Assembly: GCF_012927405.1 (NCBI RefSeq)
Contig: NZ_JABBGM010000005.1
Coordinates: 1 to 64,000, forward strand
Source: Novosphingobium olei
Lineage (GTDB): Bacteria > Pseudomonadota > Alphaproteobacteria > Sphingomonadales > Sphingomonadaceae
DNA: 64,000 bases
Direction: 5' to 3'
Positions 1 to 8,795 of this stretch are shown piece after piece; position 1 is the first letter of the stretch, and the number at the start of each line of letters is the position of its first letter. A program made the position numbers and the translations under genes. Under the pieces are notes generated by a model. It worked only from the letters and a program-made list of their open reading frames with translations, did no database searches and was not told where the DNA came from.

Positions 1-65
1 CCGGTCGCGTCGGGCCTTTCCCATCGTGGAGATTGGCCCGAAGGAGCGAAGAGCAAGCCGGCCAT
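1..65 (-). CDS. partial 5' end of an unidentified minus-strand gene
   Basis: Reading leftwards off the window, an ATG at position 65 is preceded by GGGAG five bases upstream. It opens a frame (MAGLLFAPSGQSPRW...) that stays open to the edge. A good sigma70-like promoter lies just behind it, with a predicted leader of about 17 bases. Only about 21 residues are visible and I recognise no family. A second ATG in another frame (MGKARRDR...) also reaches the edge, so the reading frame is uncertain. Confidence 0.35.
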   Translation of the reverse strand, partial: MAGLLFAPSGQSPRWERPDAT

Positions 66-88
66 GCCGCTCCCGGTCCGTGGGGGGG

Positions 89-117
89 CGTATAACCTAT
101 ATGGTACGTTTTGTCAA
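89..117 (-). promoter_or_regulatory. sigma70-type promoter facing the left edge
   Basis: On the minus strand a perfect TTGACA (112-117) is followed after exactly 17 bases by TATACG (89-94). The predicted start site is near position 82. It would transcribe the partial gene running off the left edge. The -35 box is a full consensus match, unusual in this G+C-rich sequence. Confidence 0.45.
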
Positions 118-248
118 GGTTGGGGTGGAAGAGGATAGATGCGAGGGGGGACCCCTCGCGCTCCCGGGACGTCTTCCGGCGTATTTGTTGTGTTGGGGGG
201 TGGGTGTTGCGCGCTGTCTCGCTGTTGCGCTTGGGAGAACAAGGGCGG

Positions 249-444
249 CCCTTCGACAGGCTCAGGGCAGGCGGTGTGGGGGGAGGGGGCGTGGTCTGCT
301 TCCGGCTCGTCATGCCAGCGTAGGCTGGCATCGCTCACGGTTTGTGGAACGGTTGGAGGCGCTTGGTGGCCAGCGATCCCAGCCTTCGCTGGGATGACGT
401 TTTGGGGGCTTCCGCACCCCGCCCATCCTGAGCTTGTCGAAGGA
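249..444. repeat. nested pair of REP-like palindromes downstream of dnaA
   Basis: Two kinds of short palindromic repeat occur here, each as an inverted pair, one pair nested in the other. The outer pair is CCCTTCGACAGGCTCAGGG at 249-267 and its near reverse complement TCCTGAGCTTGTCGAAGGA at 426-444. The inner pair comprises hairpins at 312-331 (stem ATGCCAGC, loop GTAG) and 376-395 (stem ATCCCAGC, loop CTTC), which are inverted copies of one unit. The two hairpins differ at paired stem positions, so pairing is kept. The rest of 118-486 shows no convincing gene. Confidence 0.6.
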
Positions 445-486
445 CTGCTTTTCTTGGGGCCGCGCGCCCAGCCCGGCCCCTCCAGA

Positions 487-1872
487 TCAGTCCTCGAGCT
501 GGCGCAGCAGGGTGCGGACGTCGCCGTCCATGTCGGCGTCGCGGGCGCGCAGTTCCTCGATCAGGCGGACGGCGTGGATCACGGTGGAGTGATCGCGACC
601 GCCGAACTTGCGGCCGATCTCGGGATAGGAGCGCGGCGTGAGCACCTTGGCGAGGTACATGGCGACCTGGCGCGGGCGCACGACCGCGCGGGCGCGGCGC
701 TTGCTGGCCATTTCGGTGCGATCGACGCGGTAGAACTGGCAGACGGTGCGCTGGATCTCGTCGATGGTGATGCGGCGGCGGTTGGCCGACAGGATGTCGG
801 TCAGCTGCTCTTCGGCAAGGCTCAGGCTGACCGGCTGGCCGGTGAGCTGGGCATAGGCGATAAGCTTATTGAGACCGCCGACCAGCTCGCGCACGTTGCG
901 GTTGATGGTACGAGCCAGAAACTCGATCACGTCGCCCGGCACCTGTGCGTTGCCGAAGCGGGCCAGGCGGTGTTCGAGGATCTTGCGGCGCAGCTCGATG
1001 TCCGCCGGCTGGATATCGGCAACCAGGCCCATCGACAGGCGCGAAAGCAGCCGCTGTTCGACGCCATCGAGCGCCTGGGGTGCACGGTCGGCGGCGACGA
1101 CGAGGCGCTTGCCCGCGCTCATCAGCGCGTCGATCGTGTGGAGGAATTCCTCCTGCGTGCTGGCCTTGCCGATGATGAACTGGATGTCGTCGACCAGCAG
1201 CATGTCGAAGCCGCGCAGGCGCGACTTGAACTCGATCATCTCGTTCGAGCGCATCGCCTGGACGAACTCGATCATGAAGCGTTCGGCCGAGCAGTAGAAG
1301 ATCCGCGCGCCCGGCTTGTTGGCGGCATAGGCGTGGCCGATGGCGTGGAGCAGGTGCGTCTTGCCCTGTCCGGTCGAGCCCTTGAGGTAGAGCGGCGAGA
1401 ACTGCGGGGTTTCGACCGCGGCCATGCGCTGCGCGGCGTTCACCGCCAGCACGTTGGCCGAGCCCGAGACGAAATCGGCGAAGGTCAGCGAGGGATCGAG
1501 CCCGGCGAGCGTCGATTCGGCGATGGCGGGCGCCACGGGCCGCGCGGGCGCCGCCGGTTCGAACGCGGCCGCCACGCGCAGATCGGGCATGGCGCGGCGA
1601 CGGGGGTGGACCGTGATGCGCACCTGGCGCACTTCCGAACGGGCGATCTTCCAGGCGAGGCTGAGGCGATCGGCAAAGCGATCGGCGACCCAGTTGGCCG
1701 AGAATTCGGTCGGCAGGAACAGATCGAGCGTGCCGGTATCCTTGCAGAAGCTGCCAAGCTGGATCGGCTTGATCCACTGGCTGTGCAGCTGCGAACCCAG
1801 GTCCTTCTTCAGGCCCTGGCTAATGTCCGCCCAATCGGCCGCCAGATCCAGGGCTTCCTGGTCCTCGATCAT
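487..1872 (-). CDS. dnaA: chromosomal replication initiator protein DnaA
   Basis: DnaA binds DnaA boxes at oriC as an ATP-dependent oligomer and opens the origin. With the ATG at 1872 the protein is 461 residues, normal for the family. It shows the N-terminal domain I (LAADWADISQGL), Walker A GSTGQGKTHLL near residue 165, Walker B LLVDDIQF near 226, and the C-terminal box-recognition helix with GGRDHSTVIHAV. The frame also extends upstream to a GTG at 1998. The extra 42 residues are low-complexity with weaker third-position G+C, so I prefer 1872, though its AAGGGA site is 12 bases away. It lies downstream of rpsT, separated by a terminator. No DnaA boxes were noticed nearby. Confidence 0.95.
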   Translation of the reverse strand: MIEDQEALDLAADWADISQGLKKDLGSQLHSQWIKPIQLGSFCKDTGTLDLFLPTEFSANWVADRFADRLSLAWKIARSEVRQVRITVHPRRRAMPDLRVAAAFEPAAPARPVAPAIAESTLAGLDPSLTFADFVSGSANVLAVNAAQRMAAVETPQFSPLYLKGSTGQGKTHLLHAIGHAYAANKPGARIFYCSAERFMIEFVQAMRSNEMIEFKSRLRGFDMLLVDDIQFIIGKASTQEEFLHTIDALMSAGKRLVVAADRAPQALDGVEQRLLSRLSMGLVADIQPADIELRRKILEHRLARFGNAQVPGDVIEFLARTINRNVRELVGGLNKLIAYAQLTGQPVSLSLAEEQLTDILSANRRRITIDEIQRTVCQFYRVDRTEMASKRRARAVVRPRQVAMYLAKVLTPRSYPEIGRKFGGRDHSTVIHAVRLIEELRARDADMDGDVRTLLRQLED

Positions 1873-2375
1873 GCTGCCGTCACGTCCCTTCTTGCCTTGC
1901 CCTGCCGAAGCACCGTTTGCCGGGCCGGCCTGTACCGTCGTCTTGTTGCCGGCGGCTGCCTGCGTGGCGCCGCCCATGCCGAATTCATCGATCTTCACGC
2001 GCCGCCGCCCCGCATCTTGCGGCCTGACCTCCTCTTGCCGGGAGAACAGGCACGACCTACCCCTTGCCCGGATGCGCGCATTCGTGCGCCCGGGCCCTGC
2101 TTCAAGCGATTTCGTGACACCGGCCAGACGAGTTCCCTGTCGAAACAGAAGGCCCCCGCCGCTGCCGGTCCGTCCTGTCTATTGGCCCTTCGCGTTTGTG
2201 CGCAAGCGCCGGAGCGCAAAAAAACTGAAATAAATCGCCTTGACTCGGGCCTGGCCCGCAGAACTCCATCAAGTACATGATTTTATTCAGTTTTCCTTAC
2301 TTCAACAGCCGAATCGCGGAATTTCCGTGACTTGTTGCGATTGCGAAATTGGTGGCGCTTTGAAACTATCGCGCA
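1873..2375. other. non-coding region upstream of dnaA
   Basis: About 500 bases between dnaA and the rpsT terminator. The part from about 2215 to 2380 is clearly A+T-richer than the surroundings and probably holds the dnaA promoter on the minus strand. One weak candidate pairs CTGTTG with TAAAAT at 17-base spacing. I found no match to a DnaA box (TTATNCACA), so there is no sequence support for an origin here, and I see no convincing gene. Confidence 0.5.
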
Positions 2376-2406
2376 AAAGAAAAGGCCGGCGTGTGACACG
2401 CCGGCC
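2376..2406 (-). terminator. rho-independent terminator after rpsT
   Basis: A perfect 10-bp stem (GGCCGGCGTG with CACGCCGGCC, loop TGA, 2384-2406) is followed on the minus strand by TTTTCTTTT. A T-run also follows it on the plus strand (2410-2419), so it could act in both directions. It separates rpsT from dnaA. Confidence 0.85.
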
Positions 2407-2471
2407 ATGTTCTTTTTTTGTGCCGTAACGTGCCGGTCATCACCCCGACACGATCAGCGCTTCGCCGCGAA

Positions 2472-2732
2472 TCAGAGAGCGGCGACTCGCTTGCTGAGAC
2501 GGCTCATCTTGCGGGCCACGGTGTTCTTGTGGAGCACGCCACGGGCAACGCCGCGCGCCAGCTCGGGCTGGGCAGCCTTCAGCGCTTCGGCGGCCGCAGA
2601 CTTGTCGCCACCTTCGAGCGCGGCTTCGACCTTCTTGACGAAGGTGCGGATGCGCGAAAGGCGGTTGCCGTTGATTTCGGCGCGACGTTCGTTGCGGCGG
2701 ATGCGCTTGCGGGCTTGCGGCGTGTTGGCCAT
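2472..2732 (-). CDS. rpsT: 30S ribosomal protein S20
   Basis: S20 is a primary 16S rRNA-binding protein of the small ribosomal subunit. The 86-residue product begins [17 protein letters not shown] and is rich in Lys/Arg/Ala helix, as expected for bS20. The frame is open further upstream, but the ATG at 2732 is preceded by AGGAACAC and gives the standard N-terminus. It has its own strong terminator before dnaA. The rpsT-dnaA order is common in sphingomonads. Confidence 0.97.
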   Translation of the reverse strand: MANTPQARKRIRRNERRAEINGNRLSRIRTFVKKVEAALEGGDKSAAAEALKAAQPELARGVARGVLHKNTVARKMSRLSKRVAAL

Positions 2733-2877
2733 GTGTTCCTGTCTCGTGTCCTCTGGCGGGCCACCGAAAAGGCGCCCATGCAATCATGATGGAAAGCGGG
2801 TAAAGCCCGCCGGAAAGCGGCGCCCTTAGCGTCAAGCCGCGATGCGGTCAACAGATTCGGCGCCTGCGGGCCGCCCC

Positions 2878-4302
2878 TTAGGCCAGACGGCGCAGCGACA
2901 GGCGCAGGCCGTCGCGCGGCTTGGGGATCGGCCAGGCCTGCCACGAAGGCGCATAGCCCGGCGCGGCTTCGAGCGCATAGCGCGACAGGATCTGCGCGAC
3001 CAGCACCTTGGTCTGCATCGTGGCGAAGTGCAGCCCCAGGCACATGTGTGCGCCGCCGCCGAAGGGCACCCAGGCATACTTGTGCCGCGCGGCGACCTTG
3101 TCGGGGGTGAAGCGCAGCGGATCGAAGCGGTCGGCATCGGGCCAGAGCGCGGGATCGGCATGGACCGCGGCCGGGCTGATGCCGACGCCCGTGCCCGCCG
3201 GAATGAAGTGGCCGCGGAAGGTGAAATCGCGCAGCGCGCGGCGCGGCATGGCCGGAACCGGCGGCATGATCCGCAGCGATTCCCTGAAGGCGAGATCGGT
3301 CAGTTCGAGCTTGCCCAGATCCTCGTAGGCGAGCGTGCGGTCCGGACCGCCGGTCACGGCCAGCGCCTCGGCGCGCAGCTTGTCCTGCCATTCGGGCGAG
3401 GTCGCGAGGTGCCAGGCGAGCGTGGTGAACGAGCTGGTGATGGTATCGTGCGCGGCCATCATCAGGAAGATCATGTGATCGACCACCACGTCTTCGGCGA
3501 GCAGGCTGCCATCTTCGCGGGTGGCGAGGGCGAACTGGCTGAACATGTCCTGCCCGGGCCTCTCGCGCCGTTCGCGCACCAGCTGGGTGAAGTATTCGAC
3601 CATCAGCCTGCGCCCGGCAACGCCCCGGCCCATCGCGGTGAACGGCAGCGGGCGGCGGATCGGCGCGACCGAGGCCTGCACCATGTCGACGAAGGCCTTG
3701 TTCAGCCGGTCGGCCTCTGGCCCCAGGGGCAGGCCGAGGAAGCTGACCGCGGCGGTCTGCAGGGTAAGCGTCTTGATCAGGTCGTAGAAGCGGACCTGCG
3801 TGACCCCATCGGCCCCGGCACCCTTGCTCCACGCTTCGACGCCGCGCGCGATCTGTTCGTTGAGCTGGCCGCAGTAGGCGCGCATCGGTTCGGGCTTGAA
3901 CGCGATCGACAGCGCGCGCCGGTCGATGCGGTGCGCTTCGTGGTCCATCAGCATCAGCCCGCGCGGGAACAGCAGGTTGAGGATCGGGCCCCAGCCCTGC
4001 TCGTTCGAGAACAGCTTGTCGCGATCGAACAGCACGAGCTCGTTGGCATCGGGGCCGATCAGGTTGACGCCGCGCCGGCCGAAGCTGCGGGTGCGGTAGA
4101 CGGGACCGTACTTGGCCAGCATTTCCTTGCCGAAGCCGATCGGATCGCCAAGCTGGCGGAAGGTGGTGCCGACGATCGGCCAGCCATCGTCCCCCGGGAT
4201 CGCATCGAGTGCGGCATCGCCGGGGTGGCGCGTCCAGTGCGGGTTGCCGCGATCGGACTGGACGGTCACGTCGGTGAAGCTGCGGGCCGGAACGCTGGCC
4301 AT
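2878..4302 (-). CDS. cytochrome P450
   Basis: Haem-thiolate monooxygenase of 474 residues, soluble bacterial type with no membrane anchor. It has the I-helix oxygen-activation motif in MMAAHDTITSS, the K-helix ExxR in FRESLRIMPP, and the haem-binding loop FGGGAHMCLGLHFA with the axial cysteine near the C-terminus. GGGAG precedes the ATG at 4302. The gene lies 76 bases after hemH on the same strand, so it may be read through from that operon, fitting a link to haem supply. No ferredoxin or reductase gene is adjacent. The substrate cannot be told from sequence. Confidence 0.93.
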   Translation of the reverse strand: MASVPARSFTDVTVQSDRGNPHWTRHPGDAALDAIPGDDGWPIVGTTFRQLGDPIGFGKEMLAKYGPVYRTRSFGRRGVNLIGPDANELVLFDRDKLFSNEQGWGPILNLLFPRGLMLMDHEAHRIDRRALSIAFKPEPMRAYCGQLNEQIARGVEAWSKGAGADGVTQVRFYDLIKTLTLQTAAVSFLGLPLGPEADRLNKAFVDMVQASVAPIRRPLPFTAMGRGVAGRRLMVEYFTQLVRERRERPGQDMFSQFALATREDGSLLAEDVVVDHMIFLMMAAHDTITSSFTTLAWHLATSPEWQDKLRAEALAVTGGPDRTLAYEDLGKLELTDLAFRESLRIMPPVPAMPRRALRDFTFRGHFIPAGTGVGISPAAVHADPALWPDADRFDPLRFTPDKVAARHKYAWVPFGGGAHMCLGLHFATMQTKVLVAQILSRYALEAAPGYAPSWQAWPIPKPRDGLRLSLRRLA

Positions 4303-4378
4303 CGATCGTCTCCCAGGGTCTTTTTAATCGCTCCATTAATGACACGACTGTCAGCAGCGAGGCAAGACCCGGAAGATT

Positions 4379-5401
4379 TCAGATCCAGCCGGAAAGTTCG
4401 CGCCGGACGAGCGATTCGATGAGGTCGATCCCGGCCTCGCCCGCGTTGAGGCAGGACAGCGCGGCAAAATGGCTGCCGCCGGCGGCGAGGAAATCGTCGC
4501 GCCCGCGGATGGCCAGTTCCTCCAGCGTTTCGAGGCAGTCGGCGGAAAAGCCGGGTGCGGCGATGGCCACGCGCTTCGTGCCGTTCCTTGCTTCTTCCAC
4601 CAGCACGGTGTCGGTCGCCGGTTCGAGCCACTTGGCGCGGCCGAAGCGGGACTGGAAGCTGGTGACGATGCGCAGGTCAGGATGAGTCTGCGCAAAGCGT
4701 TCGCCGATCAGGCGCGCGGTCTTGCGGCAATGGCAGTGGTAGGGATCGCCCCGGTGCAGCGTGCGTTCGGGCATGCCGTGGAAGCTCAAAAGCAGCAGTT
4801 CCGGCGCGAAGGCGAGCGCGCCAATCTGGCGGGCGAGATCGGCGTGGAGCGCGGCGATCGCGGCGGGATCGTCGTGATAGGGCGGCAGCGTGCGCAGCGC
4901 GGGCAGGCGGCGGCGGCCCTTGATCCAGTCCGCCATGGCATCGAGCGCGCTGGCGGTGGTGGCGGCGGAATACTGCGGATAGAGCGGCGCGACGAGAATG
5001 CGTTCGCATCCCTGTTCGAGCAGGGCGTCCAGCTCCTTGCCCATCGCCGGGCTCTGGTAGCGCATGGCGTGGCGCACGATCGCCGCATCGCCCAGCCGCG
5101 CCTGCAGCCCGCGCGCCTGGGCAGCGGTGATCGCGGCGAGCGGGGAGCCTTCATCGCTCCACACCTGCTGGTAGGCGTGGGCGCTCTTCTTCGGCCGGGT
5201 GGTCAGGATGAAGCCGCGCAGGATCGGCTGCCAGACGAGCGATGGAATTTCCACCACCCGCTTGTCGGACAGGAATTCGCCGAGATAGCGCTTCACCGAC
5301 TTCGCATCGGGCGCATCGGGCGTGCCGAGGTTGACCAGCAGCACGCCGACCTTGCCGGTGCGCACGACCGGGTGTTCGGCAGGAAGATGCGAAGCGGTCA
5401 T
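4379..5401 (-). CDS. hemH: ferrochelatase
   Basis: Inserts Fe2+ into protoporphyrin IX, the last step of haem synthesis. The 340-residue protein opens with the family signature KVGVLLVNLGTPDAPD. It contains RYLGEFLSDKRVVEIP, the catalytic-His segment LLLSFHGMPERTL, and the SRFGRAKWLEP region. The frame extends upstream, but the ATG at 5401 overlaps the stop of the preceding gene (ATGA), the usual sign of translational coupling, and gives the family N-terminus. It is the third gene of an mrp / molybdenum hydroxylase / hemH run. Confidence 0.96.
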   Translation of the reverse strand: MTASHLPAEHPVVRTGKVGVLLVNLGTPDAPDAKSVKRYLGEFLSDKRVVEIPSLVWQPILRGFILTTRPKKSAHAYQQVWSDEGSPLAAITAAQARGLQARLGDAAIVRHAMRYQSPAMGKELDALLEQGCERILVAPLYPQYSAATTASALDAMADWIKGRRRLPALRTLPPYHDDPAAIAALHADLARQIGALAFAPELLLLSFHGMPERTLHRGDPYHCHCRKTARLIGERFAQTHPDLRIVTSFQSRFGRAKWLEPATDTVLVEEARNGTKRVAIAAPGFSADCLETLEELAIRGRDDFLAAGGSHFAALSCLNAGEAGIDLIESLVRRELSGWI

Positions 5402-7698
5402 CAGAAGCCTTCGGACAGGAGGGGCAGGCGGCGCAGGCGCGCGCCGGTGGCCGAGAACAGGGCATTGGCGATGGCAGGGGCCGTGGCGACCATCCCGAGT
5501 TCGCCGGGATCGAACGGCTGCTCTGTCGAATCGGCGAAGGCAACATCGACCTTGGGGCAATCGGCCAGCAGCGGCAGGCCGAGCTGCGACAGCCGGGCCG
5601 CCAGCGGCAGGCCCGAAGCATAGGCGGTGCTGCCGCCGATCGCGTGGGCAAGGCCGAAGAGAAGGCCGCCTTCGATCTGCTGGCGGGCGATATCGACGTT
5701 CACGATGCGGCCGATGTCAGCATAGGCGGAAAGCTGGTCGACCCGGATCGCGCCATTGTCCTGCCGCGCTGTCGCCACCACGGCAATGAAGCCGGAACGC
5801 GGGCCTTCGCTCGCTTCGAGATCGAGCTTCCAGCAGGCGATGCCCTGCCCCGAGGCATCGGCGCCGCCGCCCCACATCGCCATGCGCGCCACGCCCTGCA
5901 GGCAGGCGACGAGGCGCGGCTGGCCCGACAGCATGCCGACGCGGAACGAGAGCGGCTCGGCGCCCGCGAAATGGGCGCATTCATCGACGAAGCTTTCGAC
6001 GATGAACGCGGTGTAGCCATGCGCGCCGCCGCGCAGCCGGCCGGTGGGCAGCGGCAGATCGACGGGAATGTGATCGACCGCCTTTTCGGGGATGCCATAG
6101 AGCGGCAGCGCGCCTTCGCAGGCCATCGGATCGGGCTTGCCCTGCGCGGCGGCTTTGGCGCGTGGCATGCTGGTTTCGCCGAGCAGGCGCGTGCCCCATT
6201 CGATCGCGGTGGCCGGCAGGGCAAGCCGCGCGCGCCAGCCGAGCAGGCGCTGCTTGTCGGGGCTCATCGCCGCGGACAGCTGCGCCGAGACGGGCGTGCG
6301 CGGATAGCTGCCGAGCGATTCCTGCCAGCGCGACCACATCAGCTGCACCGGGCGGCCAATCGCCTTGGCAATGGCAGCGGCCTGCGAGGCGATGCGCACA
6401 TCGAGCCGCGCATCGAAGCTGCCCCCGGCGTGGAGCGGATAGAGCACGACATCGCGCAAGGCGACGCCCGCGGCGCGCGCGGCGGCGCGGCGGGCGAGTT
6501 CGGGCGCTTGCGTCGCGAGCCAGAGTTCGAGCCGCCCTTCCTCCAGCCGCGCCGTGCAGGTGGCGGTTTCGAGCGGGGCGTGGGTACCGGGTTCGACATC
6601 GTAGCGCACGTCGAGGCTGGGGCGCGCAAGCAGGGCGTCAGGATCGCCTTCGGCAAGGATGCGCCGGGGCGTGCCCTTGTGCAGAGCAGTGTCGATGCGG
6701 GTTTCGAGCGCGGAACTGTCGGCGATCCGGCCCGCCGCCTTGAAGCGCGGGTCCATCGCCTTGAGCGCCTTGTCGGCGGCGTGCCAGGTGGTGCCGGCAG
6801 CGGCGAGCCAACGCTTGGCGCGGACGACGCCGACGAGGCCCTTGATATCGGCGGCGGCCTTACGATCGTAGCTTGCCAGCACGCTATCGCCCTGCGGGCC
6901 CATGGCGATGGCCGCGTGGACCATGCCGGGCAGGCGCACGTCGCCGGCAAAGACGAAGCTGCCATCGACCTTGGGCGGAAGATCGAGCCGGGGAAAGGCC
7001 GGGCGCGCGCCTTCGGGAAAGGCGCCGGGCTTTTCGCGCGGGGGTTCGGGCCGCAGCACCGGCGGATCGGGCGGGTCGAAACCGGCGGCGGCGGGGATCA
7101 GCTTTTCGAACGCGATCTGGCGCTTGCCGTCGGTGACGGCATGGCCGCGTGCATCGAGCGTTTCCCAGCCGACGCCCCACTGCGCGGCGGCGGCCTGCGC
7201 CAGCACGGCGCGGACGGCAGCGGCGGCATCGCGCAAGGGCGCTTCGAACGCGGCGAGCGCAGTGCCTTCCGCCGTGATCTGCAGCGGCTCGCGCTCGGCA
7301 TGAAGGCGGGCGAGCACATCGCCGGGCCGGTCGGCCAGCGACGGCGCCAGCGGCAGCCACAGCCGCGCCCAGCGCGCGGCGAGCACGGCATCGCCATAGA
7401 CCGGGCTGACCGGTGCGGGTTCGACGCCGACGCGCTTCCAGTCGGCGCCCATCTCCACCGCGACGATCTGCGCGGCGAGCGTGGCAATCCCCTGCCCCAT
7501 TTCGCAGAACGGCACGGCCACGCTGACATCGCCATTGCGCGCGAGGCGGATGAAGCTGTCGAATACGCGCTCTCCGGCATCAGCCCCATCGCGCGCAACA
7601 AGCGGGCTGGCATAGTGGCGCGGCACCAGCCGGAACGCGAGCAGCAGGCCGCCCCCCGCACCAGCGCCGATCAACAGGCCGCGCCGGGTCAGCCGCAT
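5401..7698 (-). CDS. xanthine dehydrogenase-family molybdopterin-binding subunit (IorB-like)
   Basis: Large subunit of a molybdenum hydroxylase of the isoquinoline 1-oxidoreductase / aldehyde oxidoreductase group. The 765-residue protein starts with a twin-arginine-like leader (TRRGLLIGAGAGGG), so it is probably exported folded or membrane-held. It has the split substrate and cofactor-binding domains of this group, including GAHGYTAFIVESFVDE and a C-terminal FDPGELGMVATAPAIANA. The partner [2Fe-2S] subunit is not adjacent; a matching gene lies at 49451-49960, about 42 kb away. It starts 4 bases after mrp and ends overlapping hemH, so the three are co-transcribed. The substrate is unknown. Confidence 0.88.
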   Translation of the reverse strand: MRLTRRGLLIGAGAGGGLLLAFRLVPRHYASPLVARDGADAGERVFDSFIRLARNGDVSVAVPFCEMGQGIATLAAQIVAVEMGADWKRVGVEPAPVSPVYGDAVLAARWARLWLPLAPSLADRPGDVLARLHAEREPLQITAEGTALAAFEAPLRDAAAAVRAVLAQAAAAQWGVGWETLDARGHAVTDGKRQIAFEKLIPAAAGFDPPDPPVLRPEPPREKPGAFPEGARPAFPRLDLPPKVDGSFVFAGDVRLPGMVHAAIAMGPQGDSVLASYDRKAAADIKGLVGVVRAKRWLAAAGTTWHAADKALKAMDPRFKAAGRIADSSALETRIDTALHKGTPRRILAEGDPDALLARPSLDVRYDVEPGTHAPLETATCTARLEEGRLELWLATQAPELARRAAARAAGVALRDVVLYPLHAGGSFDARLDVRIASQAAAIAKAIGRPVQLMWSRWQESLGSYPRTPVSAQLSAAMSPDKQRLLGWRARLALPATAIEWGTRLLGETSMPRAKAAAQGKPDPMACEGALPLYGIPEKAVDHIPVDLPLPTGRLRGGAHGYTAFIVESFVDECAHFAGAEPLSFRVGMLSGQPRLVACLQGVARMAMWGGGADASGQGIACWKLDLEASEGPRSGFIAVVATARQDNGAIRVDQLSAYADIGRIVNVDIARQQIEGGLLFGLAHAIGGSTAYASGLPLAARLSQLGLPLLADCPKVDVAFADSTEQPFDPGELGMVATAPAIANALFSATGARLRRLPLLSEGF

Positions 7699-7702
7699 GG
7701 CG

Positions 7703-8671
7703 CTAAACGCGCGCGTCGAGCCAGGCGATCACGGCTTGCGCGATCCGGGCGAAGGCATCGGCCTGCGGTCCTTCGCCCGCCGCCGGGGGCCGCCCGGCGT
7801 CGCTGTCCTGCCGGATCGCCAGATCGAGCGGAATGCGGCCGAGGAAGGGCAGGTTCATCGTCCTTGCCGCGGCTTCGGCACCGCCCTGCCCGAACGGATC
7901 GCTTTCCTCTCCGCAATGCGGGCAGACGTAGCCGGCCATGTTCTCGACCAGGCCGACGATCGGCACGTGCGCCTGTTCGAACAGCTGCACCGCGCGGGTG
8001 GCGTCCATCAGCGCCAGATCCTGCGGGGTGGAGACGATCACCGCGCCCGCCGGCTTGTGCTTTTGCAGCATGGTCAGCTGCACATCGCCGGTGCCGGGCG
8101 GAAGATCGACCACGAGCAGATCGATATCGCCCCAGATCGCATCGGTCAGCTGGCCCAGCGCATTGCCCGCCATCGGCCCGCGCCATGCGATCGCCTGCCC
8201 CGGCTGGACGAGGTGGCCCATCGACAGCAGCGGCAGGCCCCAGGGGCTCTGCACCGGATGCAGCTTGTTGCCTTCGGCGGTGGGGCGCATGCCTTCGGTT
8301 GCGAGCAGGCGCGCCTGCGAAGGGCCATAGATATCGGCATCGACGAGGCCGACCTTCTTTCCAGCGCGCGACAGCGCGACGGCGAGATTGGTGGACAGCG
8401 TGGACTTGCCAACGCCCCCCTTGCCCGAGCCGACCGCGAGGATCAGCGGGGCCGCACGCTTTTCCGCGGTCATGCCCACGCGCACTTCGGCAGCGCCCGC
8501 CGCCTTGGCCGCGTCGCGCACCGCAAGATCGAGCTTGTCGCGCGCGAGCCGCTCCATGCCGGCGACATCGAGCACGATCGTGGCGACTTCGCCCTTCACC
8601 GTGGCCGACTGCAGCCTGTCCCCCGCCACCTGCCGCACCGCATCGTGCAGCGCCTTGCCATCGAGGCTCAC
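7703..8671 (-). CDS. mrp: Mrp/ApbC family iron-sulfur carrier ATPase
   Basis: P-loop ATPase that carries and delivers Fe-S clusters in the cytoplasm. The 322-residue protein has an N-terminal MIP18-type domain, the deviant Walker A GSGKGGVGKSTLS, Walker B VDLPPGTGDVQ, and the CxxC pair in YVCPHCGEES that binds the bridging cluster. I chose the GTG at 8671 because AGGAG lies 6 bases upstream and the family N-terminus (SLDGKALHDAVRQ) follows. It leads an operon with a molybdenum hydroxylase and ferrochelatase, both metal-cofactor dependent. Confidence 0.93.
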   Translation of the reverse strand: MSLDGKALHDAVRQVAGDRLQSATVKGEVATIVLDVAGMERLARDKLDLAVRDAAKAAGAAEVRVGMTAEKRAAPLILAVGSGKGGVGKSTLSTNLAVALSRAGKKVGLVDADIYGPSQARLLATEGMRPTAEGNKLHPVQSPWGLPLLSMGHLVQPGQAIAWRGPMAGNALGQLTDAIWGDIDLLVVDLPPGTGDVQLTMLQKHKPAGAVIVSTPQDLALMDATRAVQLFEQAHVPIVGLVENMAGYVCPHCGEESDPFGQGGAEAAARTMNLPFLGRIPLDLAIRQDSDAGRPPAAGEGPQADAFARIAQAVIAWLDARV

Positions 8672-8760
8672 GCCCGCTCCTGTTCCTGCCCGCCGGTTGC
8701 AGCCATTCACCCCCGGCCTTCGGGGCAGTCCCCTAGCAGAGGAATTTTGGGAGCGAGACA

Positions 8761-8789
8761 CTGTTTTTCGCGAGCGTTGTTCCTATAAC
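8761..8789 (+). promoter_or_regulatory. candidate promoter of hflKC
   Basis: CTGTTT (8761-8766) and TATAAC (8784-8789) are separated by 17 bases. Seven bases past the -10 box falls exactly on the ATG at 8796, so a transcript could be leaderless. The -35 box is a weak match. Confidence 0.4.
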
Positions 8790-8795
8790 GGTCGG

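Noticed and set aside
139-2280. Very long plus-strand open frame (about 700 codons) antisense to dnaA
   Set aside because: It mirrors the codon structure of dnaA on the other strand and has no recognisable domain. Long antisense frames are expected in such G+C-rich genes.
1873-2471. Possible oriC next to dnaA
   Set aside because: The region is A+T-richer but has no DnaA-box matches I can find; A+T richness is explained by promoter and terminator sequence.
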